This document shows positions 18,461 through 27,868 of a stretch of 64,000 nucleotides of DNA, piece by piece. The number at the start of each line of letters is the position of its first letter. Position 1 is the stretch's first letter. Position numbers and translations under genes: made by a program. The stretch comes from Burkholderiales bacterium (GTDB lineage Bacteria > Pseudomonadota > Gammaproteobacteria > Burkholderiales > UBA6910), in contig BPKG01000004.1 of assembly GCA_026005015.1 (NCBI GenBank), forward strand, positions 124,001 through 188,000, written 5' to 3'. Below the pieces are notes generated by a model that was not told where the DNA came from, did not search any database, and worked only from the letters and a program-made list of their open reading frames with translations.

Positions 18461-20503
18461 ATGCCCACCGAAACGAATCCGCTCCTCGATTTTTCAGGCC
18501 TGCCCCGCTTTCCCGAGATCCGGCCGGAACACGTGGCCCCCGCCGTTGCGCAGGTGCTGGCCCAAGGCCGTGCCGTCATCGGGCGCGTGGAACAATCGGC
18601 GGAGCCCCCCACCTGGGAAACCGTGGTGCAGCCCCTGGAGGACGCCAACGAGCGGGTCTCCCGGGCCTGGGGGCCGGTGGCCCACCTCAACGCCGTGATG
18701 AACACGCCGGCGCTGCGGGAGGCCTATAACGCGAACCTCCCCAGGATCACCCAGTACTACGCGGAGCTCGGCCAGAACCGGGTCCTGTTCGAGAAGTACA
18801 AGGCGATCCAGGCTTCCCCCGCCTTCCAGCGCCTGACCCGGGCCCAGCGGCGGGTGATCGAGAACGAGATCAGGGACTTCCGCTTGGGGGGCGCCGAGCT
18901 GCCGGAGGCGAGCCGCGCCCGCTTCCTGGAAATCCAGGAGCGGCTCGCCCAGCTCCAATCCCGGTTTTCGGACAACCTGTTGGATGCCACCAACGCCTTC
19001 GCCTATTACGCCTCGGAGGAGGAGGTGGCGGGCATCCCGACCGACGCGCTGGAAGCGGCCCAGGAGGCCGCCCGGCAGGAGGGCAAGCCCGGCTGGAAGT
19101 TCACCCTGCACATGCCCTCCTACCTGCCGGTCATGCAATACGCGGACCATCGCCCCTTGCGAGAAGCCATGTACCGGGCCTACGTCACCCGGGCGAGCGA
19201 CCTGGGGCCGGAGGCGCTGGACAACACGCCGCTCATCCGGCAGATCCTCAAGCTGCGCGCCGAGGAAGCGCGGCTTCTGGGTTTCGCCAGCTACGCGGAG
19301 CTGTCGCTCCAGACCAAGATGGCCCGTTCGCCCGGGGAAGTGCTCGACTTCCTCCATGAGCTAGCGGCCAAGGCCAAACCCTACGCCGAAAGGGATCTCG
19401 CCGAGCTGCAAGAATTCGCCGCCCGGGAGTTGAAGCTCCCGCGCCTGGAGGCGTGGGATCTCGCCTACGCCAGCGAGAAACTGCGGCTTGCCCGCTACGC
19501 CTTCTCGGAGCAGGAAGTGAAGCAGTATTTCCCCGAGACCCGGGTGCTGCCCGGCCTGTTCCGCCTGGTGGAAACCCTCTTCGGCGTGCGCATCGAGAGG
19601 GCGCAAGCCCCGGTGTGGCATCCCGACGTCAAGTTCTTCCGCATCCTCTCCGAGTCCGGGGAGCTCGTGGGCCAGTTCTACGCCGACCTGTACGCCCGGC
19701 CCTCGAAACGGGGCGGCGCCTGGATGGACGACGCCATCACCCGCCGGCGCCTGCCCTCCGGCTTGCAGGCGCCCGCGGCCTACCTCACCTGCAACTTTTC
19801 CGCGCCCCAGGGCGGCCGCCCCGCTCTTCTCACCCATGACGGAGTCATCACCCTGTTCCACGAGTTCGGCCACGGGCTGCACCACCTCCTCACCCGGGTA
19901 GACGAGCTGGCGGTAGCCGGAATCAACGGGGTGGAGTGGGACGCGGTGGAGCTGCCATCCCAGTTCATGGAAAACTTCTGCTGGGAGTGGGAGGTGGTCG
20001 CCCCCATGAGCGGCCACGTGGACACGGGGGAGCCCCTGCCCCGGTCGCTCTTCGACAAGATGCGCGCGGCGCGCAATTTCCAGGCGGGCATGCAGACCGT
20101 GCGGCAACTGGAGTTCGCCCTGTTCGACATGCGCCTGCACCACGGCTTCGACCCGGAGCGGGGGGACTTCATGGAGCTTCTGGACGAGGTGCGCGCGCGC
20201 GTGGCGGTGGTGTTCCCTCCGGCGTACAACCGCTTCCCCCACGGCTTTTCCCATATCTTCGCCGGGGGCTACGCGGCGGGCTACTACAGCTACAAGTGGG
20301 CCGAGGTGCTGTCCGCCGACGCCTACAGCCTGTTCGAGGAGCACGGGGTGCTCTCCCAGGAAATCGGCCGCCGCTTCCGGGATGAGATCCTGGCCGTGGG
20401 GGGAAGCCGCCCGGCGCTGGAATCCTTCGTCGCGTTCCGCGGCCGGGAGCCCCGCATCGAAGCGCTGCTGCGTCACAGTGGTATGATCGCCGAGACCGCC
20501 TGA
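18461..20503 (+). CDS. prlC: Oligopeptidase A (M3 family metallopeptidase)
   Basis: From ATG 18461 the 680-residue protein starts MPTETNPLLDFSGLPRFPEI, the usual oligopeptidase A opening. The zinc site is LFHEFGHGLHHLLT (HExxH) with the downstream glutamate in GVEWDAVELPSQFMENF. It degrades short peptides, including cleaved signal peptides, in the cytoplasm. The open frame extends further upstream to 18140, but that extension crosses the preceding gene and terminator and is not coding. Confidence 0.95.
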   Translation: MPTETNPLLDFSGLPRFPEIRPEHVAPAVAQVLAQGRAVIGRVEQSAEPPTWETVVQPLEDANERVSRAWGPVAHLNAVMNTPALREAYNANLPRITQYYAELGQNRVLFEKYKAIQASPAFQRLTRAQRRVIENEIRDFRLGGAELPEASRARFLEIQERLAQLQSRFSDNLLDATNAFAYYASEEEVAGIPTDALEAAQEAARQEGKPGWKFTLHMPSYLPVMQYADHRPLREAMYRAYVTRASDLGPEALDNTPLIRQILKLRAEEARLLGFASYAELSLQTKMARSPGEVLDFLHELAAKAKPYAERDLAELQEFAARELKLPRLEAWDLAYASEKLRLARYAFSEQEVKQYFPETRVLPGLFRLVETLFGVRIERAQAPVWHPDVKFFRILSESGELVGQFYADLYARPSKRGGAWMDDAITRRRLPSGLQAPAAYLTCNFSAPQGGRPALLTHDGVITLFHEFGHGLHHLLTRVDELAVAGINGVEWDAVELPSQFMENFCWEWEVVAPMSGHVDTGEPLPRSLFDKMRAARNFQAGMQTVRQLEFALFDMRLHHGFDPERGDFMELLDEVRARVAVVFPPAYNRFPHGFSHIFAGGYAAGYYSYKWAEVLSADAYSLFEEHGVLSQEIGRRFRDEILAVGGSRPALESFVAFRGREPRIEALLRHSGMIAETA

Positions 20504-20536
20504 GGCTGCGCCGGGCGGTACGAAGGGAGGCAACCC

Positions 20537-21133
20537 ATGGGTAAGGTTATCCTGGCCGTCCTGCTCCTCGCGGCGGGCGCGGCCGCGGCCCAGCAAACCC
20601 TCTACCGCTGGGTAGACAAGGAGGGACGGGTGCATTACACCGACACGCCGCCCCCGGCGGAGGCCCAGCAGAAGGAGCGGAAGAAAATGGGGGGCGGCGC
20701 CGGAGCGGCGGCGCTCCCCTTCGCCGTGCGCCAGGCGGCGAGCCGCTACCCGGTCACCCTCTATGCCGGCGATTGCGGCGAGGCCTGCGACCAGGCCCGG
20801 CGCCTGCTGAACGAGCGGGGCATTCCCTACACCGAGAGGGACGGACGGCTCCCGGCCGAGCAGGCGGAGTTGAAGAAGCTCGCGGGGGCGGCCGAGGTGC
20901 CCGTGCTGAAAGTGGGCGGCCAGGTGCTCAAGGGTTTCGAAGCGTCCCAGTGGCACCTCACCCTGGATGCGGCGGGCTATCCGCGGGAGCTCCCCGCAGC
21001 CCTGCGCCCCCGCCCCGTCAAGCCGGCGATGCCCCAGGGCGAGCCCGCGCCGGAGCCGGCGCAACCCCCGGCGGCCGAAGCGGCCCCGGCGGAAGCAAGC
21101 CCCGCCGGCCGGGGCCCGGCGGGCCTAAGATAA
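20537..21133 (+). CDS. DUF4124 protein with glutaredoxin-like domain
   Basis: The 198-residue protein has a signal peptide (LAVLLLAAGAAAA), then a DUF4124 repeat, YRWVDKEGRVHYTDTPP (residues about 24-42), then a glutaredoxin-like fold (PVTLYAGDCGEACDQARRLLNERGIPYTERD; VPVLKVGGQVLKGFEASQW). The redox motif is CxxxC rather than CxxC. A Pro/Ala-rich tail ends the protein. It is probably periplasmic; the function is unknown. GGGAGG precedes the ATG. Confidence 0.8.
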   Translation: MGKVILAVLLLAAGAAAAQQTLYRWVDKEGRVHYTDTPPPAEAQQKERKKMGGGAGAAALPFAVRQAASRYPVTLYAGDCGEACDQARRLLNERGIPYTERDGRLPAEQAELKKLAGAAEVPVLKVGGQVLKGFEASQWHLTLDAAGYPRELPAALRPRPVKPAMPQGEPAPEPAQPPAAEAAPAEASPAGRGPAGLR

Positions 21134-21152
21134 TTCCCGCGGCGCTTTTCCG

Positions 21153-21398
21153 TCAGCGGCGGCACACCGCCCGCAGCTCGGCCAGCTCGGTGCGCAGGCT
21201 CCTGAGCTCGGCGAGGATCTGCCGCTGTTCCTCCCGGATCGCGGCGTGGGCCCGTTCCTGAGAGAAATAGAGCTCCCGCTGCAGCTCCGCGTCGCTGATG
21301 GCCTCCCGCAGGGGCGCTTTTTCGCCGAAGCCGCCTCGCGGCCCGCCGAAGAACAGGAGCCCGAGGGCGGCGCAGGCGATGAGGATGGATCTTTTCAT
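21153..21398 (-). CDS. Small exported coiled-coil protein, unknown
   Basis: Read from ATG 21398 (MKRSILIACAALGLLFFGG), with AAAGGA upstream, the 81-residue product has an N-terminal signal or anchor segment and then a charged helix, ELYFSQERAHAAIREEQRQILAELRSLRTELAEL, with heptad-like spacing. It ends VCRR. It converges on the DUF4124/glutaredoxin gene. I do not recognise the family. Confidence 0.6.
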   Translation of the reverse strand: MKRSILIACAALGLLFFGGPRGGFGEKAPLREAISDAELQRELYFSQERAHAAIREEQRQILAELRSLRTELAELRAVCRR

Positions 21399-21485
21399 GG
21401 GCGTATCCTTTCTTGGGTCTTTAGCCACAAATGAGAAAATTCGACTTATTCGTGAAAGTCCGTGCCCTTCCGTGGCTTGCCGCAG

Positions 21486-21512
21486 GGTGCGTGAAGCGCA
21501 GCGAAACGCACC
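21486..21512. repeat. REP-like palindrome
   Basis: GGTGCGT (21486-21492) pairs with ACGCACC (21506-21512) around a GC-rich spacer. The element lies alone in the gap between two genes and has no T-run. It resembles the scattered extragenic palindromes of many proteobacteria; only one copy was noticed in this window. Confidence 0.35.
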
Positions 21513-21596
21513 GATTCAACCGCCGGGAAAACGGTGCGCCAAGGTGCACCTGCGCGCACTCTACCAGGTATGCGATTTTGAGGTCGTGCTGAGCCC

Positions 21597-22364
21597 GTGC
21601 GCCTCGCCACCTGGAACGTGAACTCCCTCAAGGTGCGCCTGCCCCAGTTGCTGGAATGGCTCGCGCGCCAGCGCCCCGACGTGGTGTGCCTGCAGGAAAC
21701 CAAGCTCGAGGACGCGGCCTTTCCCCGGGACGAGATCGCCCAGGCGGGCTACGCCGCCCGCTTCGCCGGCCAGAAGACGTACAACGGAGTGGCGATCCTC
21801 TCCCGCAACGAGCCCCAGGCGGTGAGCGTGGGCGTCCCGGGCTTCCAGGACGAGCAGAAGCGCCTGATCGCGGCGACCGTCGACGGGGTGCGGGTGGTAT
21901 GCGTGTACGTGCCCAACGGCCAGAGCGTGGGCTCGGATAAGTACGACTACAAGCTGCGCTGGATGGGGGCCTTGACCGCCTGGCTCAAGGACGAGCTCGG
22001 ACGCCACCCCCAGCTCGCGGTGCTGGGGGACTTCAACGTAGCGCCCGAGGAAGCCGACGTCCACGACCCCCGGCTCTGGGAGGGGCAGGTCCTGTTCAGC
22101 GGCCCGGAGCGGGAGGCGTTCAAAAAGCTCCTCGCCGTGGGCCTCGTGGACAGCTTTCGCCTCTTCCCCCAGCCCGAGAAATCCTTCACCTGGTGGGACT
22201 ACCGGATGAACGCCTTCAAGCGCAACCTGGGCCTGCGCATCGACCACATCCTGCTCTCGCGAGTCCTCGCCCGGCGCTGCACGGGCTGCTCCATCGACCT
22301 GGAGCCCCGGCGCGAGGCCCGGCCCTCGGACCACGCGCCGGTAATCGCCGAGCTGGCCGACTGA
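21597..22364 (+). CDS. xthA: Exodeoxyribonuclease III
   Basis: The 255-residue protein has all motifs of the exonuclease III/AP endonuclease family: [27 protein letters not shown] with the metal-binding Glu, [15 protein letters not shown], and the C-terminal SDHAPV. It repairs abasic sites and digests 3' ends. The start is a GTG at 21597. The next gene begins 4 bp after the stop, suggesting coupling. Confidence 0.96.
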   Translation: MRLATWNVNSLKVRLPQLLEWLARQRPDVVCLQETKLEDAAFPRDEIAQAGYAARFAGQKTYNGVAILSRNEPQAVSVGVPGFQDEQKRLIAATVDGVRVVCVYVPNGQSVGSDKYDYKLRWMGALTAWLKDELGRHPQLAVLGDFNVAPEEADVHDPRLWEGQVLFSGPEREAFKKLLAVGLVDSFRLFPQPEKSFTWWDYRMNAFKRNLGLRIDHILLSRVLARRCTGCSIDLEPRREARPSDHAPVIAELAD

Positions 22365-22368
22365 CCCG

Positions 22369-23457
22369 ATGGACACTCTGACCCACGCCCTCTCCGGCGC
22401 CCTGATCGCCCGGGCCACGGAGCCCCGCAGAGGCGAGTTCGTCGCCGCCAAGGGTTGGCGGCGAGGGATGGCGGGCTTTCTGGCGGCTGCTTTCCCCGAT
22501 GTGGATTTTGTCCTGAGCTACGTCTCTCCGGTCGCCTATCTGCTGGGCCATCGGGGCGTCACCCACTCGGTCCTGCTGTTGCCCCTGTGGGCCCTGCTGC
22601 TCTCCTGGCTCTTCGCCCGGCTCGATTCCACAGGGGCAACCTGGCGCGCCTACTACGGGGTATGCGCCCTGGCGATCGGCATCCACATCGCGGGCGACCT
22701 GATCACCTCCTTCGGCACCATGATCTTCGCCCCGTTGTCCGAGACCCGCTGGGCCCTGGGCACCACCTTCGTCATCGATCCCTGGTTCACCGCCCTCATC
22801 GCCATCGCCCTCCTCGCCGGCGCCGCCCGACCCCGGACGCGGACGCCGGCCGTGGCCGGGCTCGCCCTCCTGGCGGCCTACGTGGGCCTACAGGCCCTGC
22901 TCAAGCAACAGGCGATGGAACTGGGCGAGGCGTATGCGCGCGCCCATGGTCTTGCCCAAGCCCGGGTGAGCGCCCTGCCTCGTCCGGTGTCGCCATTCAA
23001 CTGGATGCTGATCGTGGACGAGGGCGACCGCTACCGCCACGCCTCCATCAACCTGTGGAGGCGCGACGCGCTTCCGGTGGATCCGGGGGCAGGGCTCCTG
23101 CGTCGGCTGGACGCCGCCCACCGTCCTCCCGCTTCGGCGCAGTGGCAGGTCACGCCCCGCTTCGGGGCCGACCCCGGGACTGCGGCCCTGGCGCAGGAGG
23201 CGTGGCGCCAGCCTCCCCTCGCGTTCTTCCGCTGGTTCGCCGCTTACCCCGCGTTGCTCTGGATAGAGCAGGGCAATCCCTCCACCTGCGTATGGTTTTA
23301 CGACCTGCGCTTTTACCTGCCAGGGCGCGAAAGGCTGCCGTTTCGCTTCGGCGTGTGCCGGGAAGGCCCGGATCGCCCGTGGCGGCCCTTCCAGCTTACC
23401 GAAGCGGGCCCGCAGGCGCTCTCTGGGCCCGGGCTTTTCCCCGGAAAACGGGAATAA
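22369..23457 (+). CDS. YdjM-type membrane-bound metal-dependent hydrolase
   Basis: The 362-residue protein opens MDTLTHALSGALIARA and has FLAAAFPDVDFVLSY, LGHRGVTHSVLLLPLWALLLSWLFARL and HIAGDLITSFGTMIFAPLSETRWALGTTFVIDPWFT. These His/Asp-rich motifs between membrane helices define the YdjM/DUF457 family. Its substrate is unknown; in E. coli ydjM is LexA-regulated, and here the gene follows the DNA-repair gene xthA. The C-terminal half is soluble and less conserved. Confidence 0.85.
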   Translation: MDTLTHALSGALIARATEPRRGEFVAAKGWRRGMAGFLAAAFPDVDFVLSYVSPVAYLLGHRGVTHSVLLLPLWALLLSWLFARLDSTGATWRAYYGVCALAIGIHIAGDLITSFGTMIFAPLSETRWALGTTFVIDPWFTALIAIALLAGAARPRTRTPAVAGLALLAAYVGLQALLKQQAMELGEAYARAHGLAQARVSALPRPVSPFNWMLIVDEGDRYRHASINLWRRDALPVDPGAGLLRRLDAAHRPPASAQWQVTPRFGADPGTAALAQEAWRQPPLAFFRWFAAYPALLWIEQGNPSTCVWFYDLRFYLPGRERLPFRFGVCREGPDRPWRPFQLTEAGPQALSGPGLFPGKRE

Positions 23458-23481
23458 ACCTCGCAAATGGCCGGAGAGGCA

Positions 23482-24024
23482 TCAGCCTTCTCGGGGCCCA
23501 CCGGCGATGCGCGTCACTTGGCCAGGGGAGAGGTGGCTAGACTCGTCCCCGGCCCCGCGCGCGGCAGGGGTGCTACGGTCGCGGACCAGCCAATACCCGG
23601 CGCTCAAGGTGAGCACTGCCGCCGCCAAGGCGGCGATGGTGCCGGCGCTGGTCTGCTGGATGTCGAGAATGATGAACTTGCGCGCTAACGCCATCAGGGC
23701 GATGAGGAACACCGTCTTCGCCTGGATGATGCTCTCGCCCCGCTGGGCCATTTTGAGGATGGAATGCTTGAACTCCAAGGCGATCAATAGCGTCATGATC
23801 TGCCCGAAGATCGACTGGAAGATCTTGTATTCCAGCAGCTCGGAAGCGCCCCTCACCACCAGAAGCACGATCTCCTTGGTGAGCTCCACCAGAGCCACCA
23901 CAATGATCACGGATATGAGAAACGTGAGGGTGAGAGCGACCGCCTGCTCGAATTTGTCGTAAACGCCCAGCAGGGACCACTGCCGCTTAAGCTCCTGCCA
24001 CTCCGCCTTCCATTCCATTTTCAT
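23482..24024 (-). CDS. PsiE family membrane protein
   Basis: The 180-residue protein has four predicted membrane segments in the order LTLTFLISVIIVVALVELT, IFGQIMTLLIALEF, KTVFLIALMALARKFIIL and IAALAAAVLTLSAGYWL, with the family segment LEFKHSI between them. PsiE is named for phosphate-starvation induction; its role is not known. It is transcribed after hsp20 and ftsH, which may make it part of an envelope-stress operon. Confidence 0.85.
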   Translation of the reverse strand: MKMEWKAEWQELKRQWSLLGVYDKFEQAVALTLTFLISVIIVVALVELTKEIVLLVVRGASELLEYKIFQSIFGQIMTLLIALEFKHSILKMAQRGESIIQAKTVFLIALMALARKFIILDIQQTSAGTIAALAAAVLTLSAGYWLVRDRSTPAARGAGDESSHLSPGQVTRIAGGPREG

Positions 24025-24039
24025 CGGCGCGATTTTGGC

Positions 24040-24540
24040 TCAGCAGATCTCGATCTTCTTGGGAGAAGCGTTGCCTGCCTTCGGCAAACGCACCGTGAGC
24101 ACTCCGTTCCTGAAGCTAGCCTCGGCCCGCTCGGCGTCCACGTGACGGGGCAGCGGGATGGACCGCTCGAAGCAGCCGTAGGCCCGCTCCATGACGTGGT
24201 AGTGGACTCCCAAGGTATCCCGGTCGAAGCGCTTCTCGCCCCTCACTACCAGGATGTTGTCTTCCACGACCACCGAGCAATCCTCCTTCTCCAACCCCGG
24301 CAGCTCGAGGCGCACCACGATCTCCTGGTCGCGCTCGATCACCTCTCCGGCGAGCAGCCCCCAGCGCGGATAAGCCACCGGCAGCTCCTCCTCGGTGCCA
24401 CTCTCCTTGGAGCGGGAGAACTGAGTGAGGGCGTTGCCGCATCGGGATAAAAGCTCCCGCCAGCCCTCCGCCAGATTCTCCCAGGCTCGCCCCAGCGTCT
24501 CGCCGATCTCCTTGCCCACCCGCTTGATCTGATCGAGCAT
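24040..24540 (-). CDS. Hsp20/alpha-crystallin small heat-shock protein
   Basis: The 166-residue protein has an N-terminal amphipathic region and an alpha-crystallin domain from about residue 65 (EIVVRLELPGLEKEDCSVVVEDNILVVRGEK) to FRNGVLTVRLPKAG. Small heat-shock proteins hold unfolding proteins in an ATP-independent way. It lies between ftsH and psiE on the same strand, 25 bp after ftsH. Confidence 0.93.
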   Translation of the reverse strand: MLDQIKRVGKEIGETLGRAWENLAEGWRELLSRCGNALTQFSRSKESGTEEELPVAYPRWGLLAGEVIERDQEIVVRLELPGLEKEDCSVVVEDNILVVRGEKRFDRDTLGVHYHVMERAYGCFERSIPLPRHVDAERAEASFRNGVLTVRLPKAGNASPKKIEIC

Positions 24541-24565
24541 CGCGTATCCCCTCCTTTCGTTTCGG

Positions 24566-26425
24566 TCAATGAACTATTTCCGGCGCCCGCGCCGGCTGGG
24601 TCTCTTTTCCGCCCTTCAGCTGGGCCTGGATCGCCTGCAGATCCTCCTCCAGGAGCGTCTCCTTTTCCAGCAGGAGCCGCGCGCCCTGCTCCAGCGTCTG
24701 GCGTTCCCGGGTGAGGATGTCCACCGCCCGGTCGAAGGCTTTCTTCACGATGGCGCGCACCGCGCAATCGATCTCCCGGGCGGTCTCCTCGCTGTAGGTG
24801 CGCTCCTGGAACGGAACCGCCGATGGCCCGCCCAGCAAGCCTCTGCGCTCCTCCTCGTAGGCCACGTGCCCGAGCTTCTCATCCATGCCGTAGCGCATGA
24901 CGATGGAGCGGGCAATGTCGGTCACCTTGGCCAGGTCGTCCGCGGCGCCGGTGGAGTAATGGCCGTAGACGATGGTCTCGGCGGCGCGGCCGCCCAGCAG
25001 CACCGCCATCTTGTTCTCCAGCTCCTCCCGGGTCATGAGGAAGCGGTCCTCGGTGGGCCGCTGGATGGTGTAGCCCAGGGCGCCGATGCCCCGGGGAATG
25101 ATGGAGACCTTGTGCACTGGGTCGGTGCCGGGCAGGGACATGGCCACCAGGGCGTGGCCCATCTCGTGATAGGCCACCACCTCCCGCTCCTTGGGGCTCA
25201 AGACCCGGTTGCGCTTCTCCAGTCCCGCCACGATGCGCTCCACCGCGTTGGTGAAATCCTCCAGGGTGACCGTCTCCGCCCCCCGGCGCGTGGCCAGCAG
25301 CGCCGCCTCGTTCACCAGGTTGGCCAGGTCGGCGCCCGAGAAACCCGGAGTGAGGGCAGCGACTTTCTCTAGATCCACCGACGGGTCCAGGCGGATCTTG
25401 CGGGTATGCACCTTGAGGATCTGCACCCGGCCCCGCTTGTCCGGCCGGTCCACCAGCACCTGCCGGTCGAAACGCCCGGCGCGCAAAAGCGCCGGATCCA
25501 GGATCTCAGGCCGGTTGGTAGCCGCCAGGATCACCAGCCCGGAGGAGGGATCGAAGCCGTCCATCTCCACCAGGAGCTGGTTGAGGGTCTGCTCCTTCTC
25601 GTCGTGGCCGCCCCAGGGATAGGCGCCCCGGGCGCGCCCCAGGGCGTCCAGCTCGTCGATAAAGATGATGGCCGGCGCCTTCTGGCGCGCCTGCTCGAAG
25701 AGATCCCGCACCCGGGCCGCGCCCACGCCCACGAACATCTCGACGAACTCGGAGCCGCTGATGGAGAAGAAGGGCACCCCCGCCTCCCCCGCCACCGCCC
25801 GGGCCAGCAGCGTCTTTCCGGTGCCGGGCGGTCCCACCAGCAGCACTCCCTTGGGGATGCGGGCCCCGAGGCGGCCGTAGCGCTTGGGATCCTTGAGGAA
25901 CTCCACCACCTCCTTGAGCTCTTCCTTGGCCTCGTCCACCCCGGCCACGTCCTCGAACGTGACCCCGGTCTGGCGCTCCACGTACACCTTGGCCTTGCTC
26001 TTGCCGATGGAGAGGAAGCCGCCGCCCAACCCCTGTTTTTCGGCGAACTTCCTGATCAGGAACATCCACAGGGCGAAAAACACCACCGCCGGCACCACCC
26101 AGGAGAGCAAATCCCGCAGGAAGGTGCTCTGCACCACGCCGGTGTAGGTGACCCCGTACTTCTGCAGCTCGTTTGCCAGCGTCGGATCGACCCGGGTGGT
26201 CACGAACTGGGTGCGGCCGTCGGGCAGAGGTTCCCGCAGCTTCCCATGGATGTAGTCCTGGGCGATGGCGATCTCCCGCACCCTGCCGTCGGCCAGCAGC
26301 TTTTGGAACTCGCTGTAGGGAATGGGTTCCACCGTGCGCCAGGTGGTGTACAGGTCGTGCAGGAGGATGACGGCGAACGCCGCGAGGATGAAGTACCAGA
26401 TGCTGAACTGGGTCTGCTTTTCCAT
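24566..26425 (-). CDS. ftsH: ATP-dependent zinc metalloprotease FtsH
   Basis: The 619-residue protein has two N-terminal membrane segments (about residues 8-25 and 105-123), a periplasmic loop, an AAA+ module ([18 protein letters not shown] Walker [16 protein letters not shown] Walker [26 protein letters not shown] second region of homology) and the zinc site [11 protein letters not shown]. FtsH degrades membrane and regulatory proteins. It is grouped with hsp20 and psiE rather than with rrmJ, so this may be a second, stress-linked FtsH; that is inference. Confidence 0.94.
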   Translation of the reverse strand: MEKQTQFSIWYFILAAFAVILLHDLYTTWRTVEPIPYSEFQKLLADGRVREIAIAQDYIHGKLREPLPDGRTQFVTTRVDPTLANELQKYGVTYTGVVQSTFLRDLLSWVVPAVVFFALWMFLIRKFAEKQGLGGGFLSIGKSKAKVYVERQTGVTFEDVAGVDEAKEELKEVVEFLKDPKRYGRLGARIPKGVLLVGPPGTGKTLLARAVAGEAGVPFFSISGSEFVEMFVGVGAARVRDLFEQARQKAPAIIFIDELDALGRARGAYPWGGHDEKEQTLNQLLVEMDGFDPSSGLVILAATNRPEILDPALLRAGRFDRQVLVDRPDKRGRVQILKVHTRKIRLDPSVDLEKVAALTPGFSGADLANLVNEAALLATRRGAETVTLEDFTNAVERIVAGLEKRNRVLSPKEREVVAYHEMGHALVAMSLPGTDPVHKVSIIPRGIGALGYTIQRPTEDRFLMTREELENKMAVLLGGRAAETIVYGHYSTGAADDLAKVTDIARSIVMRYGMDEKLGHVAYEEERRGLLGGPSAVPFQERTYSEETAREIDCAVRAIVKKAFDRAVDILTRERQTLEQGARLLLEKETLLEEDLQAIQAQLKGGKETQPARAPEIVH

Positions 26426-26678
26426 GGACCACCTCCCGGCCGGTGCCGTGCAAGGTCATTGATGACTTTCATTTATTAGCGGCGCGGGGGGCGGATTTCA
26501 AGCCGGCGGCTTCCCCGGCACGAAAGATTTTCGCCCTCGGCGCCGGCAACGGTCGAAAAAAGTATTTTTAAATCAAATGAATAATAAAAACTTCGCAGAT
26601 TGTTAGATTTGCCTTCTCTCCGCCGCTATGCCATAAACGAAACGCTCCCCCTCGTACGGCAACGTTTCGTCCAGTCCT
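26426..26678. promoter_or_regulatory. Divergent ftsH / activator control region
   Basis: The 253-bp gap between the divergent ftsH and activator genes contains an AT-rich block (26555-26615) unlike the surrounding GC-rich DNA, the likely place for both promoters. No specific operator could be assigned. Confidence 0.4.
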
Positions 26679-27722
26679 ATGCAACGCGATGATCCCGCCG
26701 CCCTCGGCCCCGCTGATTCCGGTCCCTCGATCACGCCCCTCCTGATCGGCGCATCGCCCCCGTTTCTGGAAGTGGTGCGCCTCGTGCGCAAGCTCGCCGC
26801 GTGCGACGCCACGGTGCTTATCCAGGGCGAGACCGGTACCGGCAAGGAATTGATCGCCCGTGCTATCCATTATCTCAGCGCTCGGCGCGACTACCTATTC
26901 ATCCCGGTCAACTGCGGCGCCATCCCCGACAACCTGCTGGAGAACGAGTTTTTCGGCCATGCCCGCGGCGCGTTCACCGACGCCAAGGAGAACCAAGCCG
27001 GACTGGTGGCCAACGCCGAGGGCGGCACGCTGTTTCTCGACGAGATCGAGTGTCTGTCGCCCAAGGGCCAGGTGGTGCTGCTTCGGTTTCTCCAGGACCA
27101 GGTATACCGGCCCCTGGGCGCGCGCCAGAGCGTCGCCGGCAACGTGCGCATCGTCGCCGCCAGCAACGCCGACGTGATCCAACTGGTGAAGGGCGGCAGC
27201 TTCCGCCAGGACCTCATCTATCGACTGGCGATCCTGTCCGTCACCGTCCCGCCGCTGCGGGAGCGCCTGGGGGACGCGATCCTGCTGGCCAATCATTTCA
27301 TTCGCCGTTTCGCCCGCCAGTACGGCCGGCCGGAGAAGACGCTCGACCCGGCGTCCGCGGCTCTGCTCGCCCGCCACCCGTGGCCCGGCAACGTGCGGGA
27401 GCTGGAAAACCTGATCCATCGGGAGTTCCTGATGGCCGACGGCCCGCAGATCACCATCAACCCCGCGGCCCTGGGCATTCGGCCGCCGGAGGAGGGCCCG
27501 GTGCTGGCGATGCCCGTGCCCTTGGAGTTGGGCTTCCGCCAGGCCAAAGAGCGGGCGATCGCTCAATTCGAGCGGGCCTTCCTCATCCGCGCCCTGGCCG
27601 AGAGCCGCGGCAACGTGTCCGCCGCCGCCCGGCTAGTGGGTAAAGAACGTCGCGCCTTTGGGAAACTCCTCAAGAAGCACCGCATCGATCGCGCTCAATA
27701 CATGAGGGGAGCGGCCGGCTGA
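26679..27722 (+). CDS. Sigma54-interacting AAA+ transcriptional activator
   Basis: The 347-residue protein is a central sigma54-activator domain with a C-terminal helix-turn-helix and almost no N-terminal sensory part. Walker A is GETGTGKELIARAIH and Walker [11 protein letters not shown]. The sigma54 loop reads GAFTDA instead of GAFTGA; the arginine-finger region and WPGNVRELENLIHREF are present. The Fis-type helix is near SRGNVSAAARLVGKERRAFGKLL. Lack of a receiver or GAF domain suggests control by abundance or a partner protein. Its target is unknown; a candidate sigma54 promoter lies at 17971. Confidence 0.85.
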   Translation: MQRDDPAALGPADSGPSITPLLIGASPPFLEVVRLVRKLAACDATVLIQGETGTGKELIARAIHYLSARRDYLFIPVNCGAIPDNLLENEFFGHARGAFTDAKENQAGLVANAEGGTLFLDEIECLSPKGQVVLLRFLQDQVYRPLGARQSVAGNVRIVAASNADVIQLVKGGSFRQDLIYRLAILSVTVPPLRERLGDAILLANHFIRRFARQYGRPEKTLDPASAALLARHPWPGNVRELENLIHREFLMADGPQITINPAALGIRPPEEGPVLAMPVPLELGFRQAKERAIAQFERAFLIRALAESRGNVSAAARLVGKERRAFGKLLKKHRIDRAQYMRGAAG

Positions 27723-27764
27723 GGCCCAAGCGCTTTTCTCTTTCCTCCGTCTCCTTTGAGGCGC

Positions 27765-27804
27765 GCGCCGCGCCCCTGAACCGAAGGGCGTGGCGCTTTT
27801 TTTT
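27765..27804 (+). terminator. Strong Rho-independent terminator at island edge
   Basis: An 11-bp stem, 27765-27775 pairing with 27786-27796 (one G-T pair), surrounds a 10-base loop and is followed by eight T residues. It terminates the activator gene. The disrupted glycosyltransferase runs into it from the other side, so it marks the backbone-island junction. Confidence 0.85.
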
Positions 27805-27868
27805 GAGACCCCACGGGTTTGCTCCGCCCCAGGCGAGTCGGCCCGGCCGAAAGGGCGAAAGGATTGAG

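Noticed and set aside
23470-23494. Hairpin between the convergent membrane-protein and psiE genes
   Set aside because: The stem is imperfect and has no T-run on either strand, so a terminator call is not supported.
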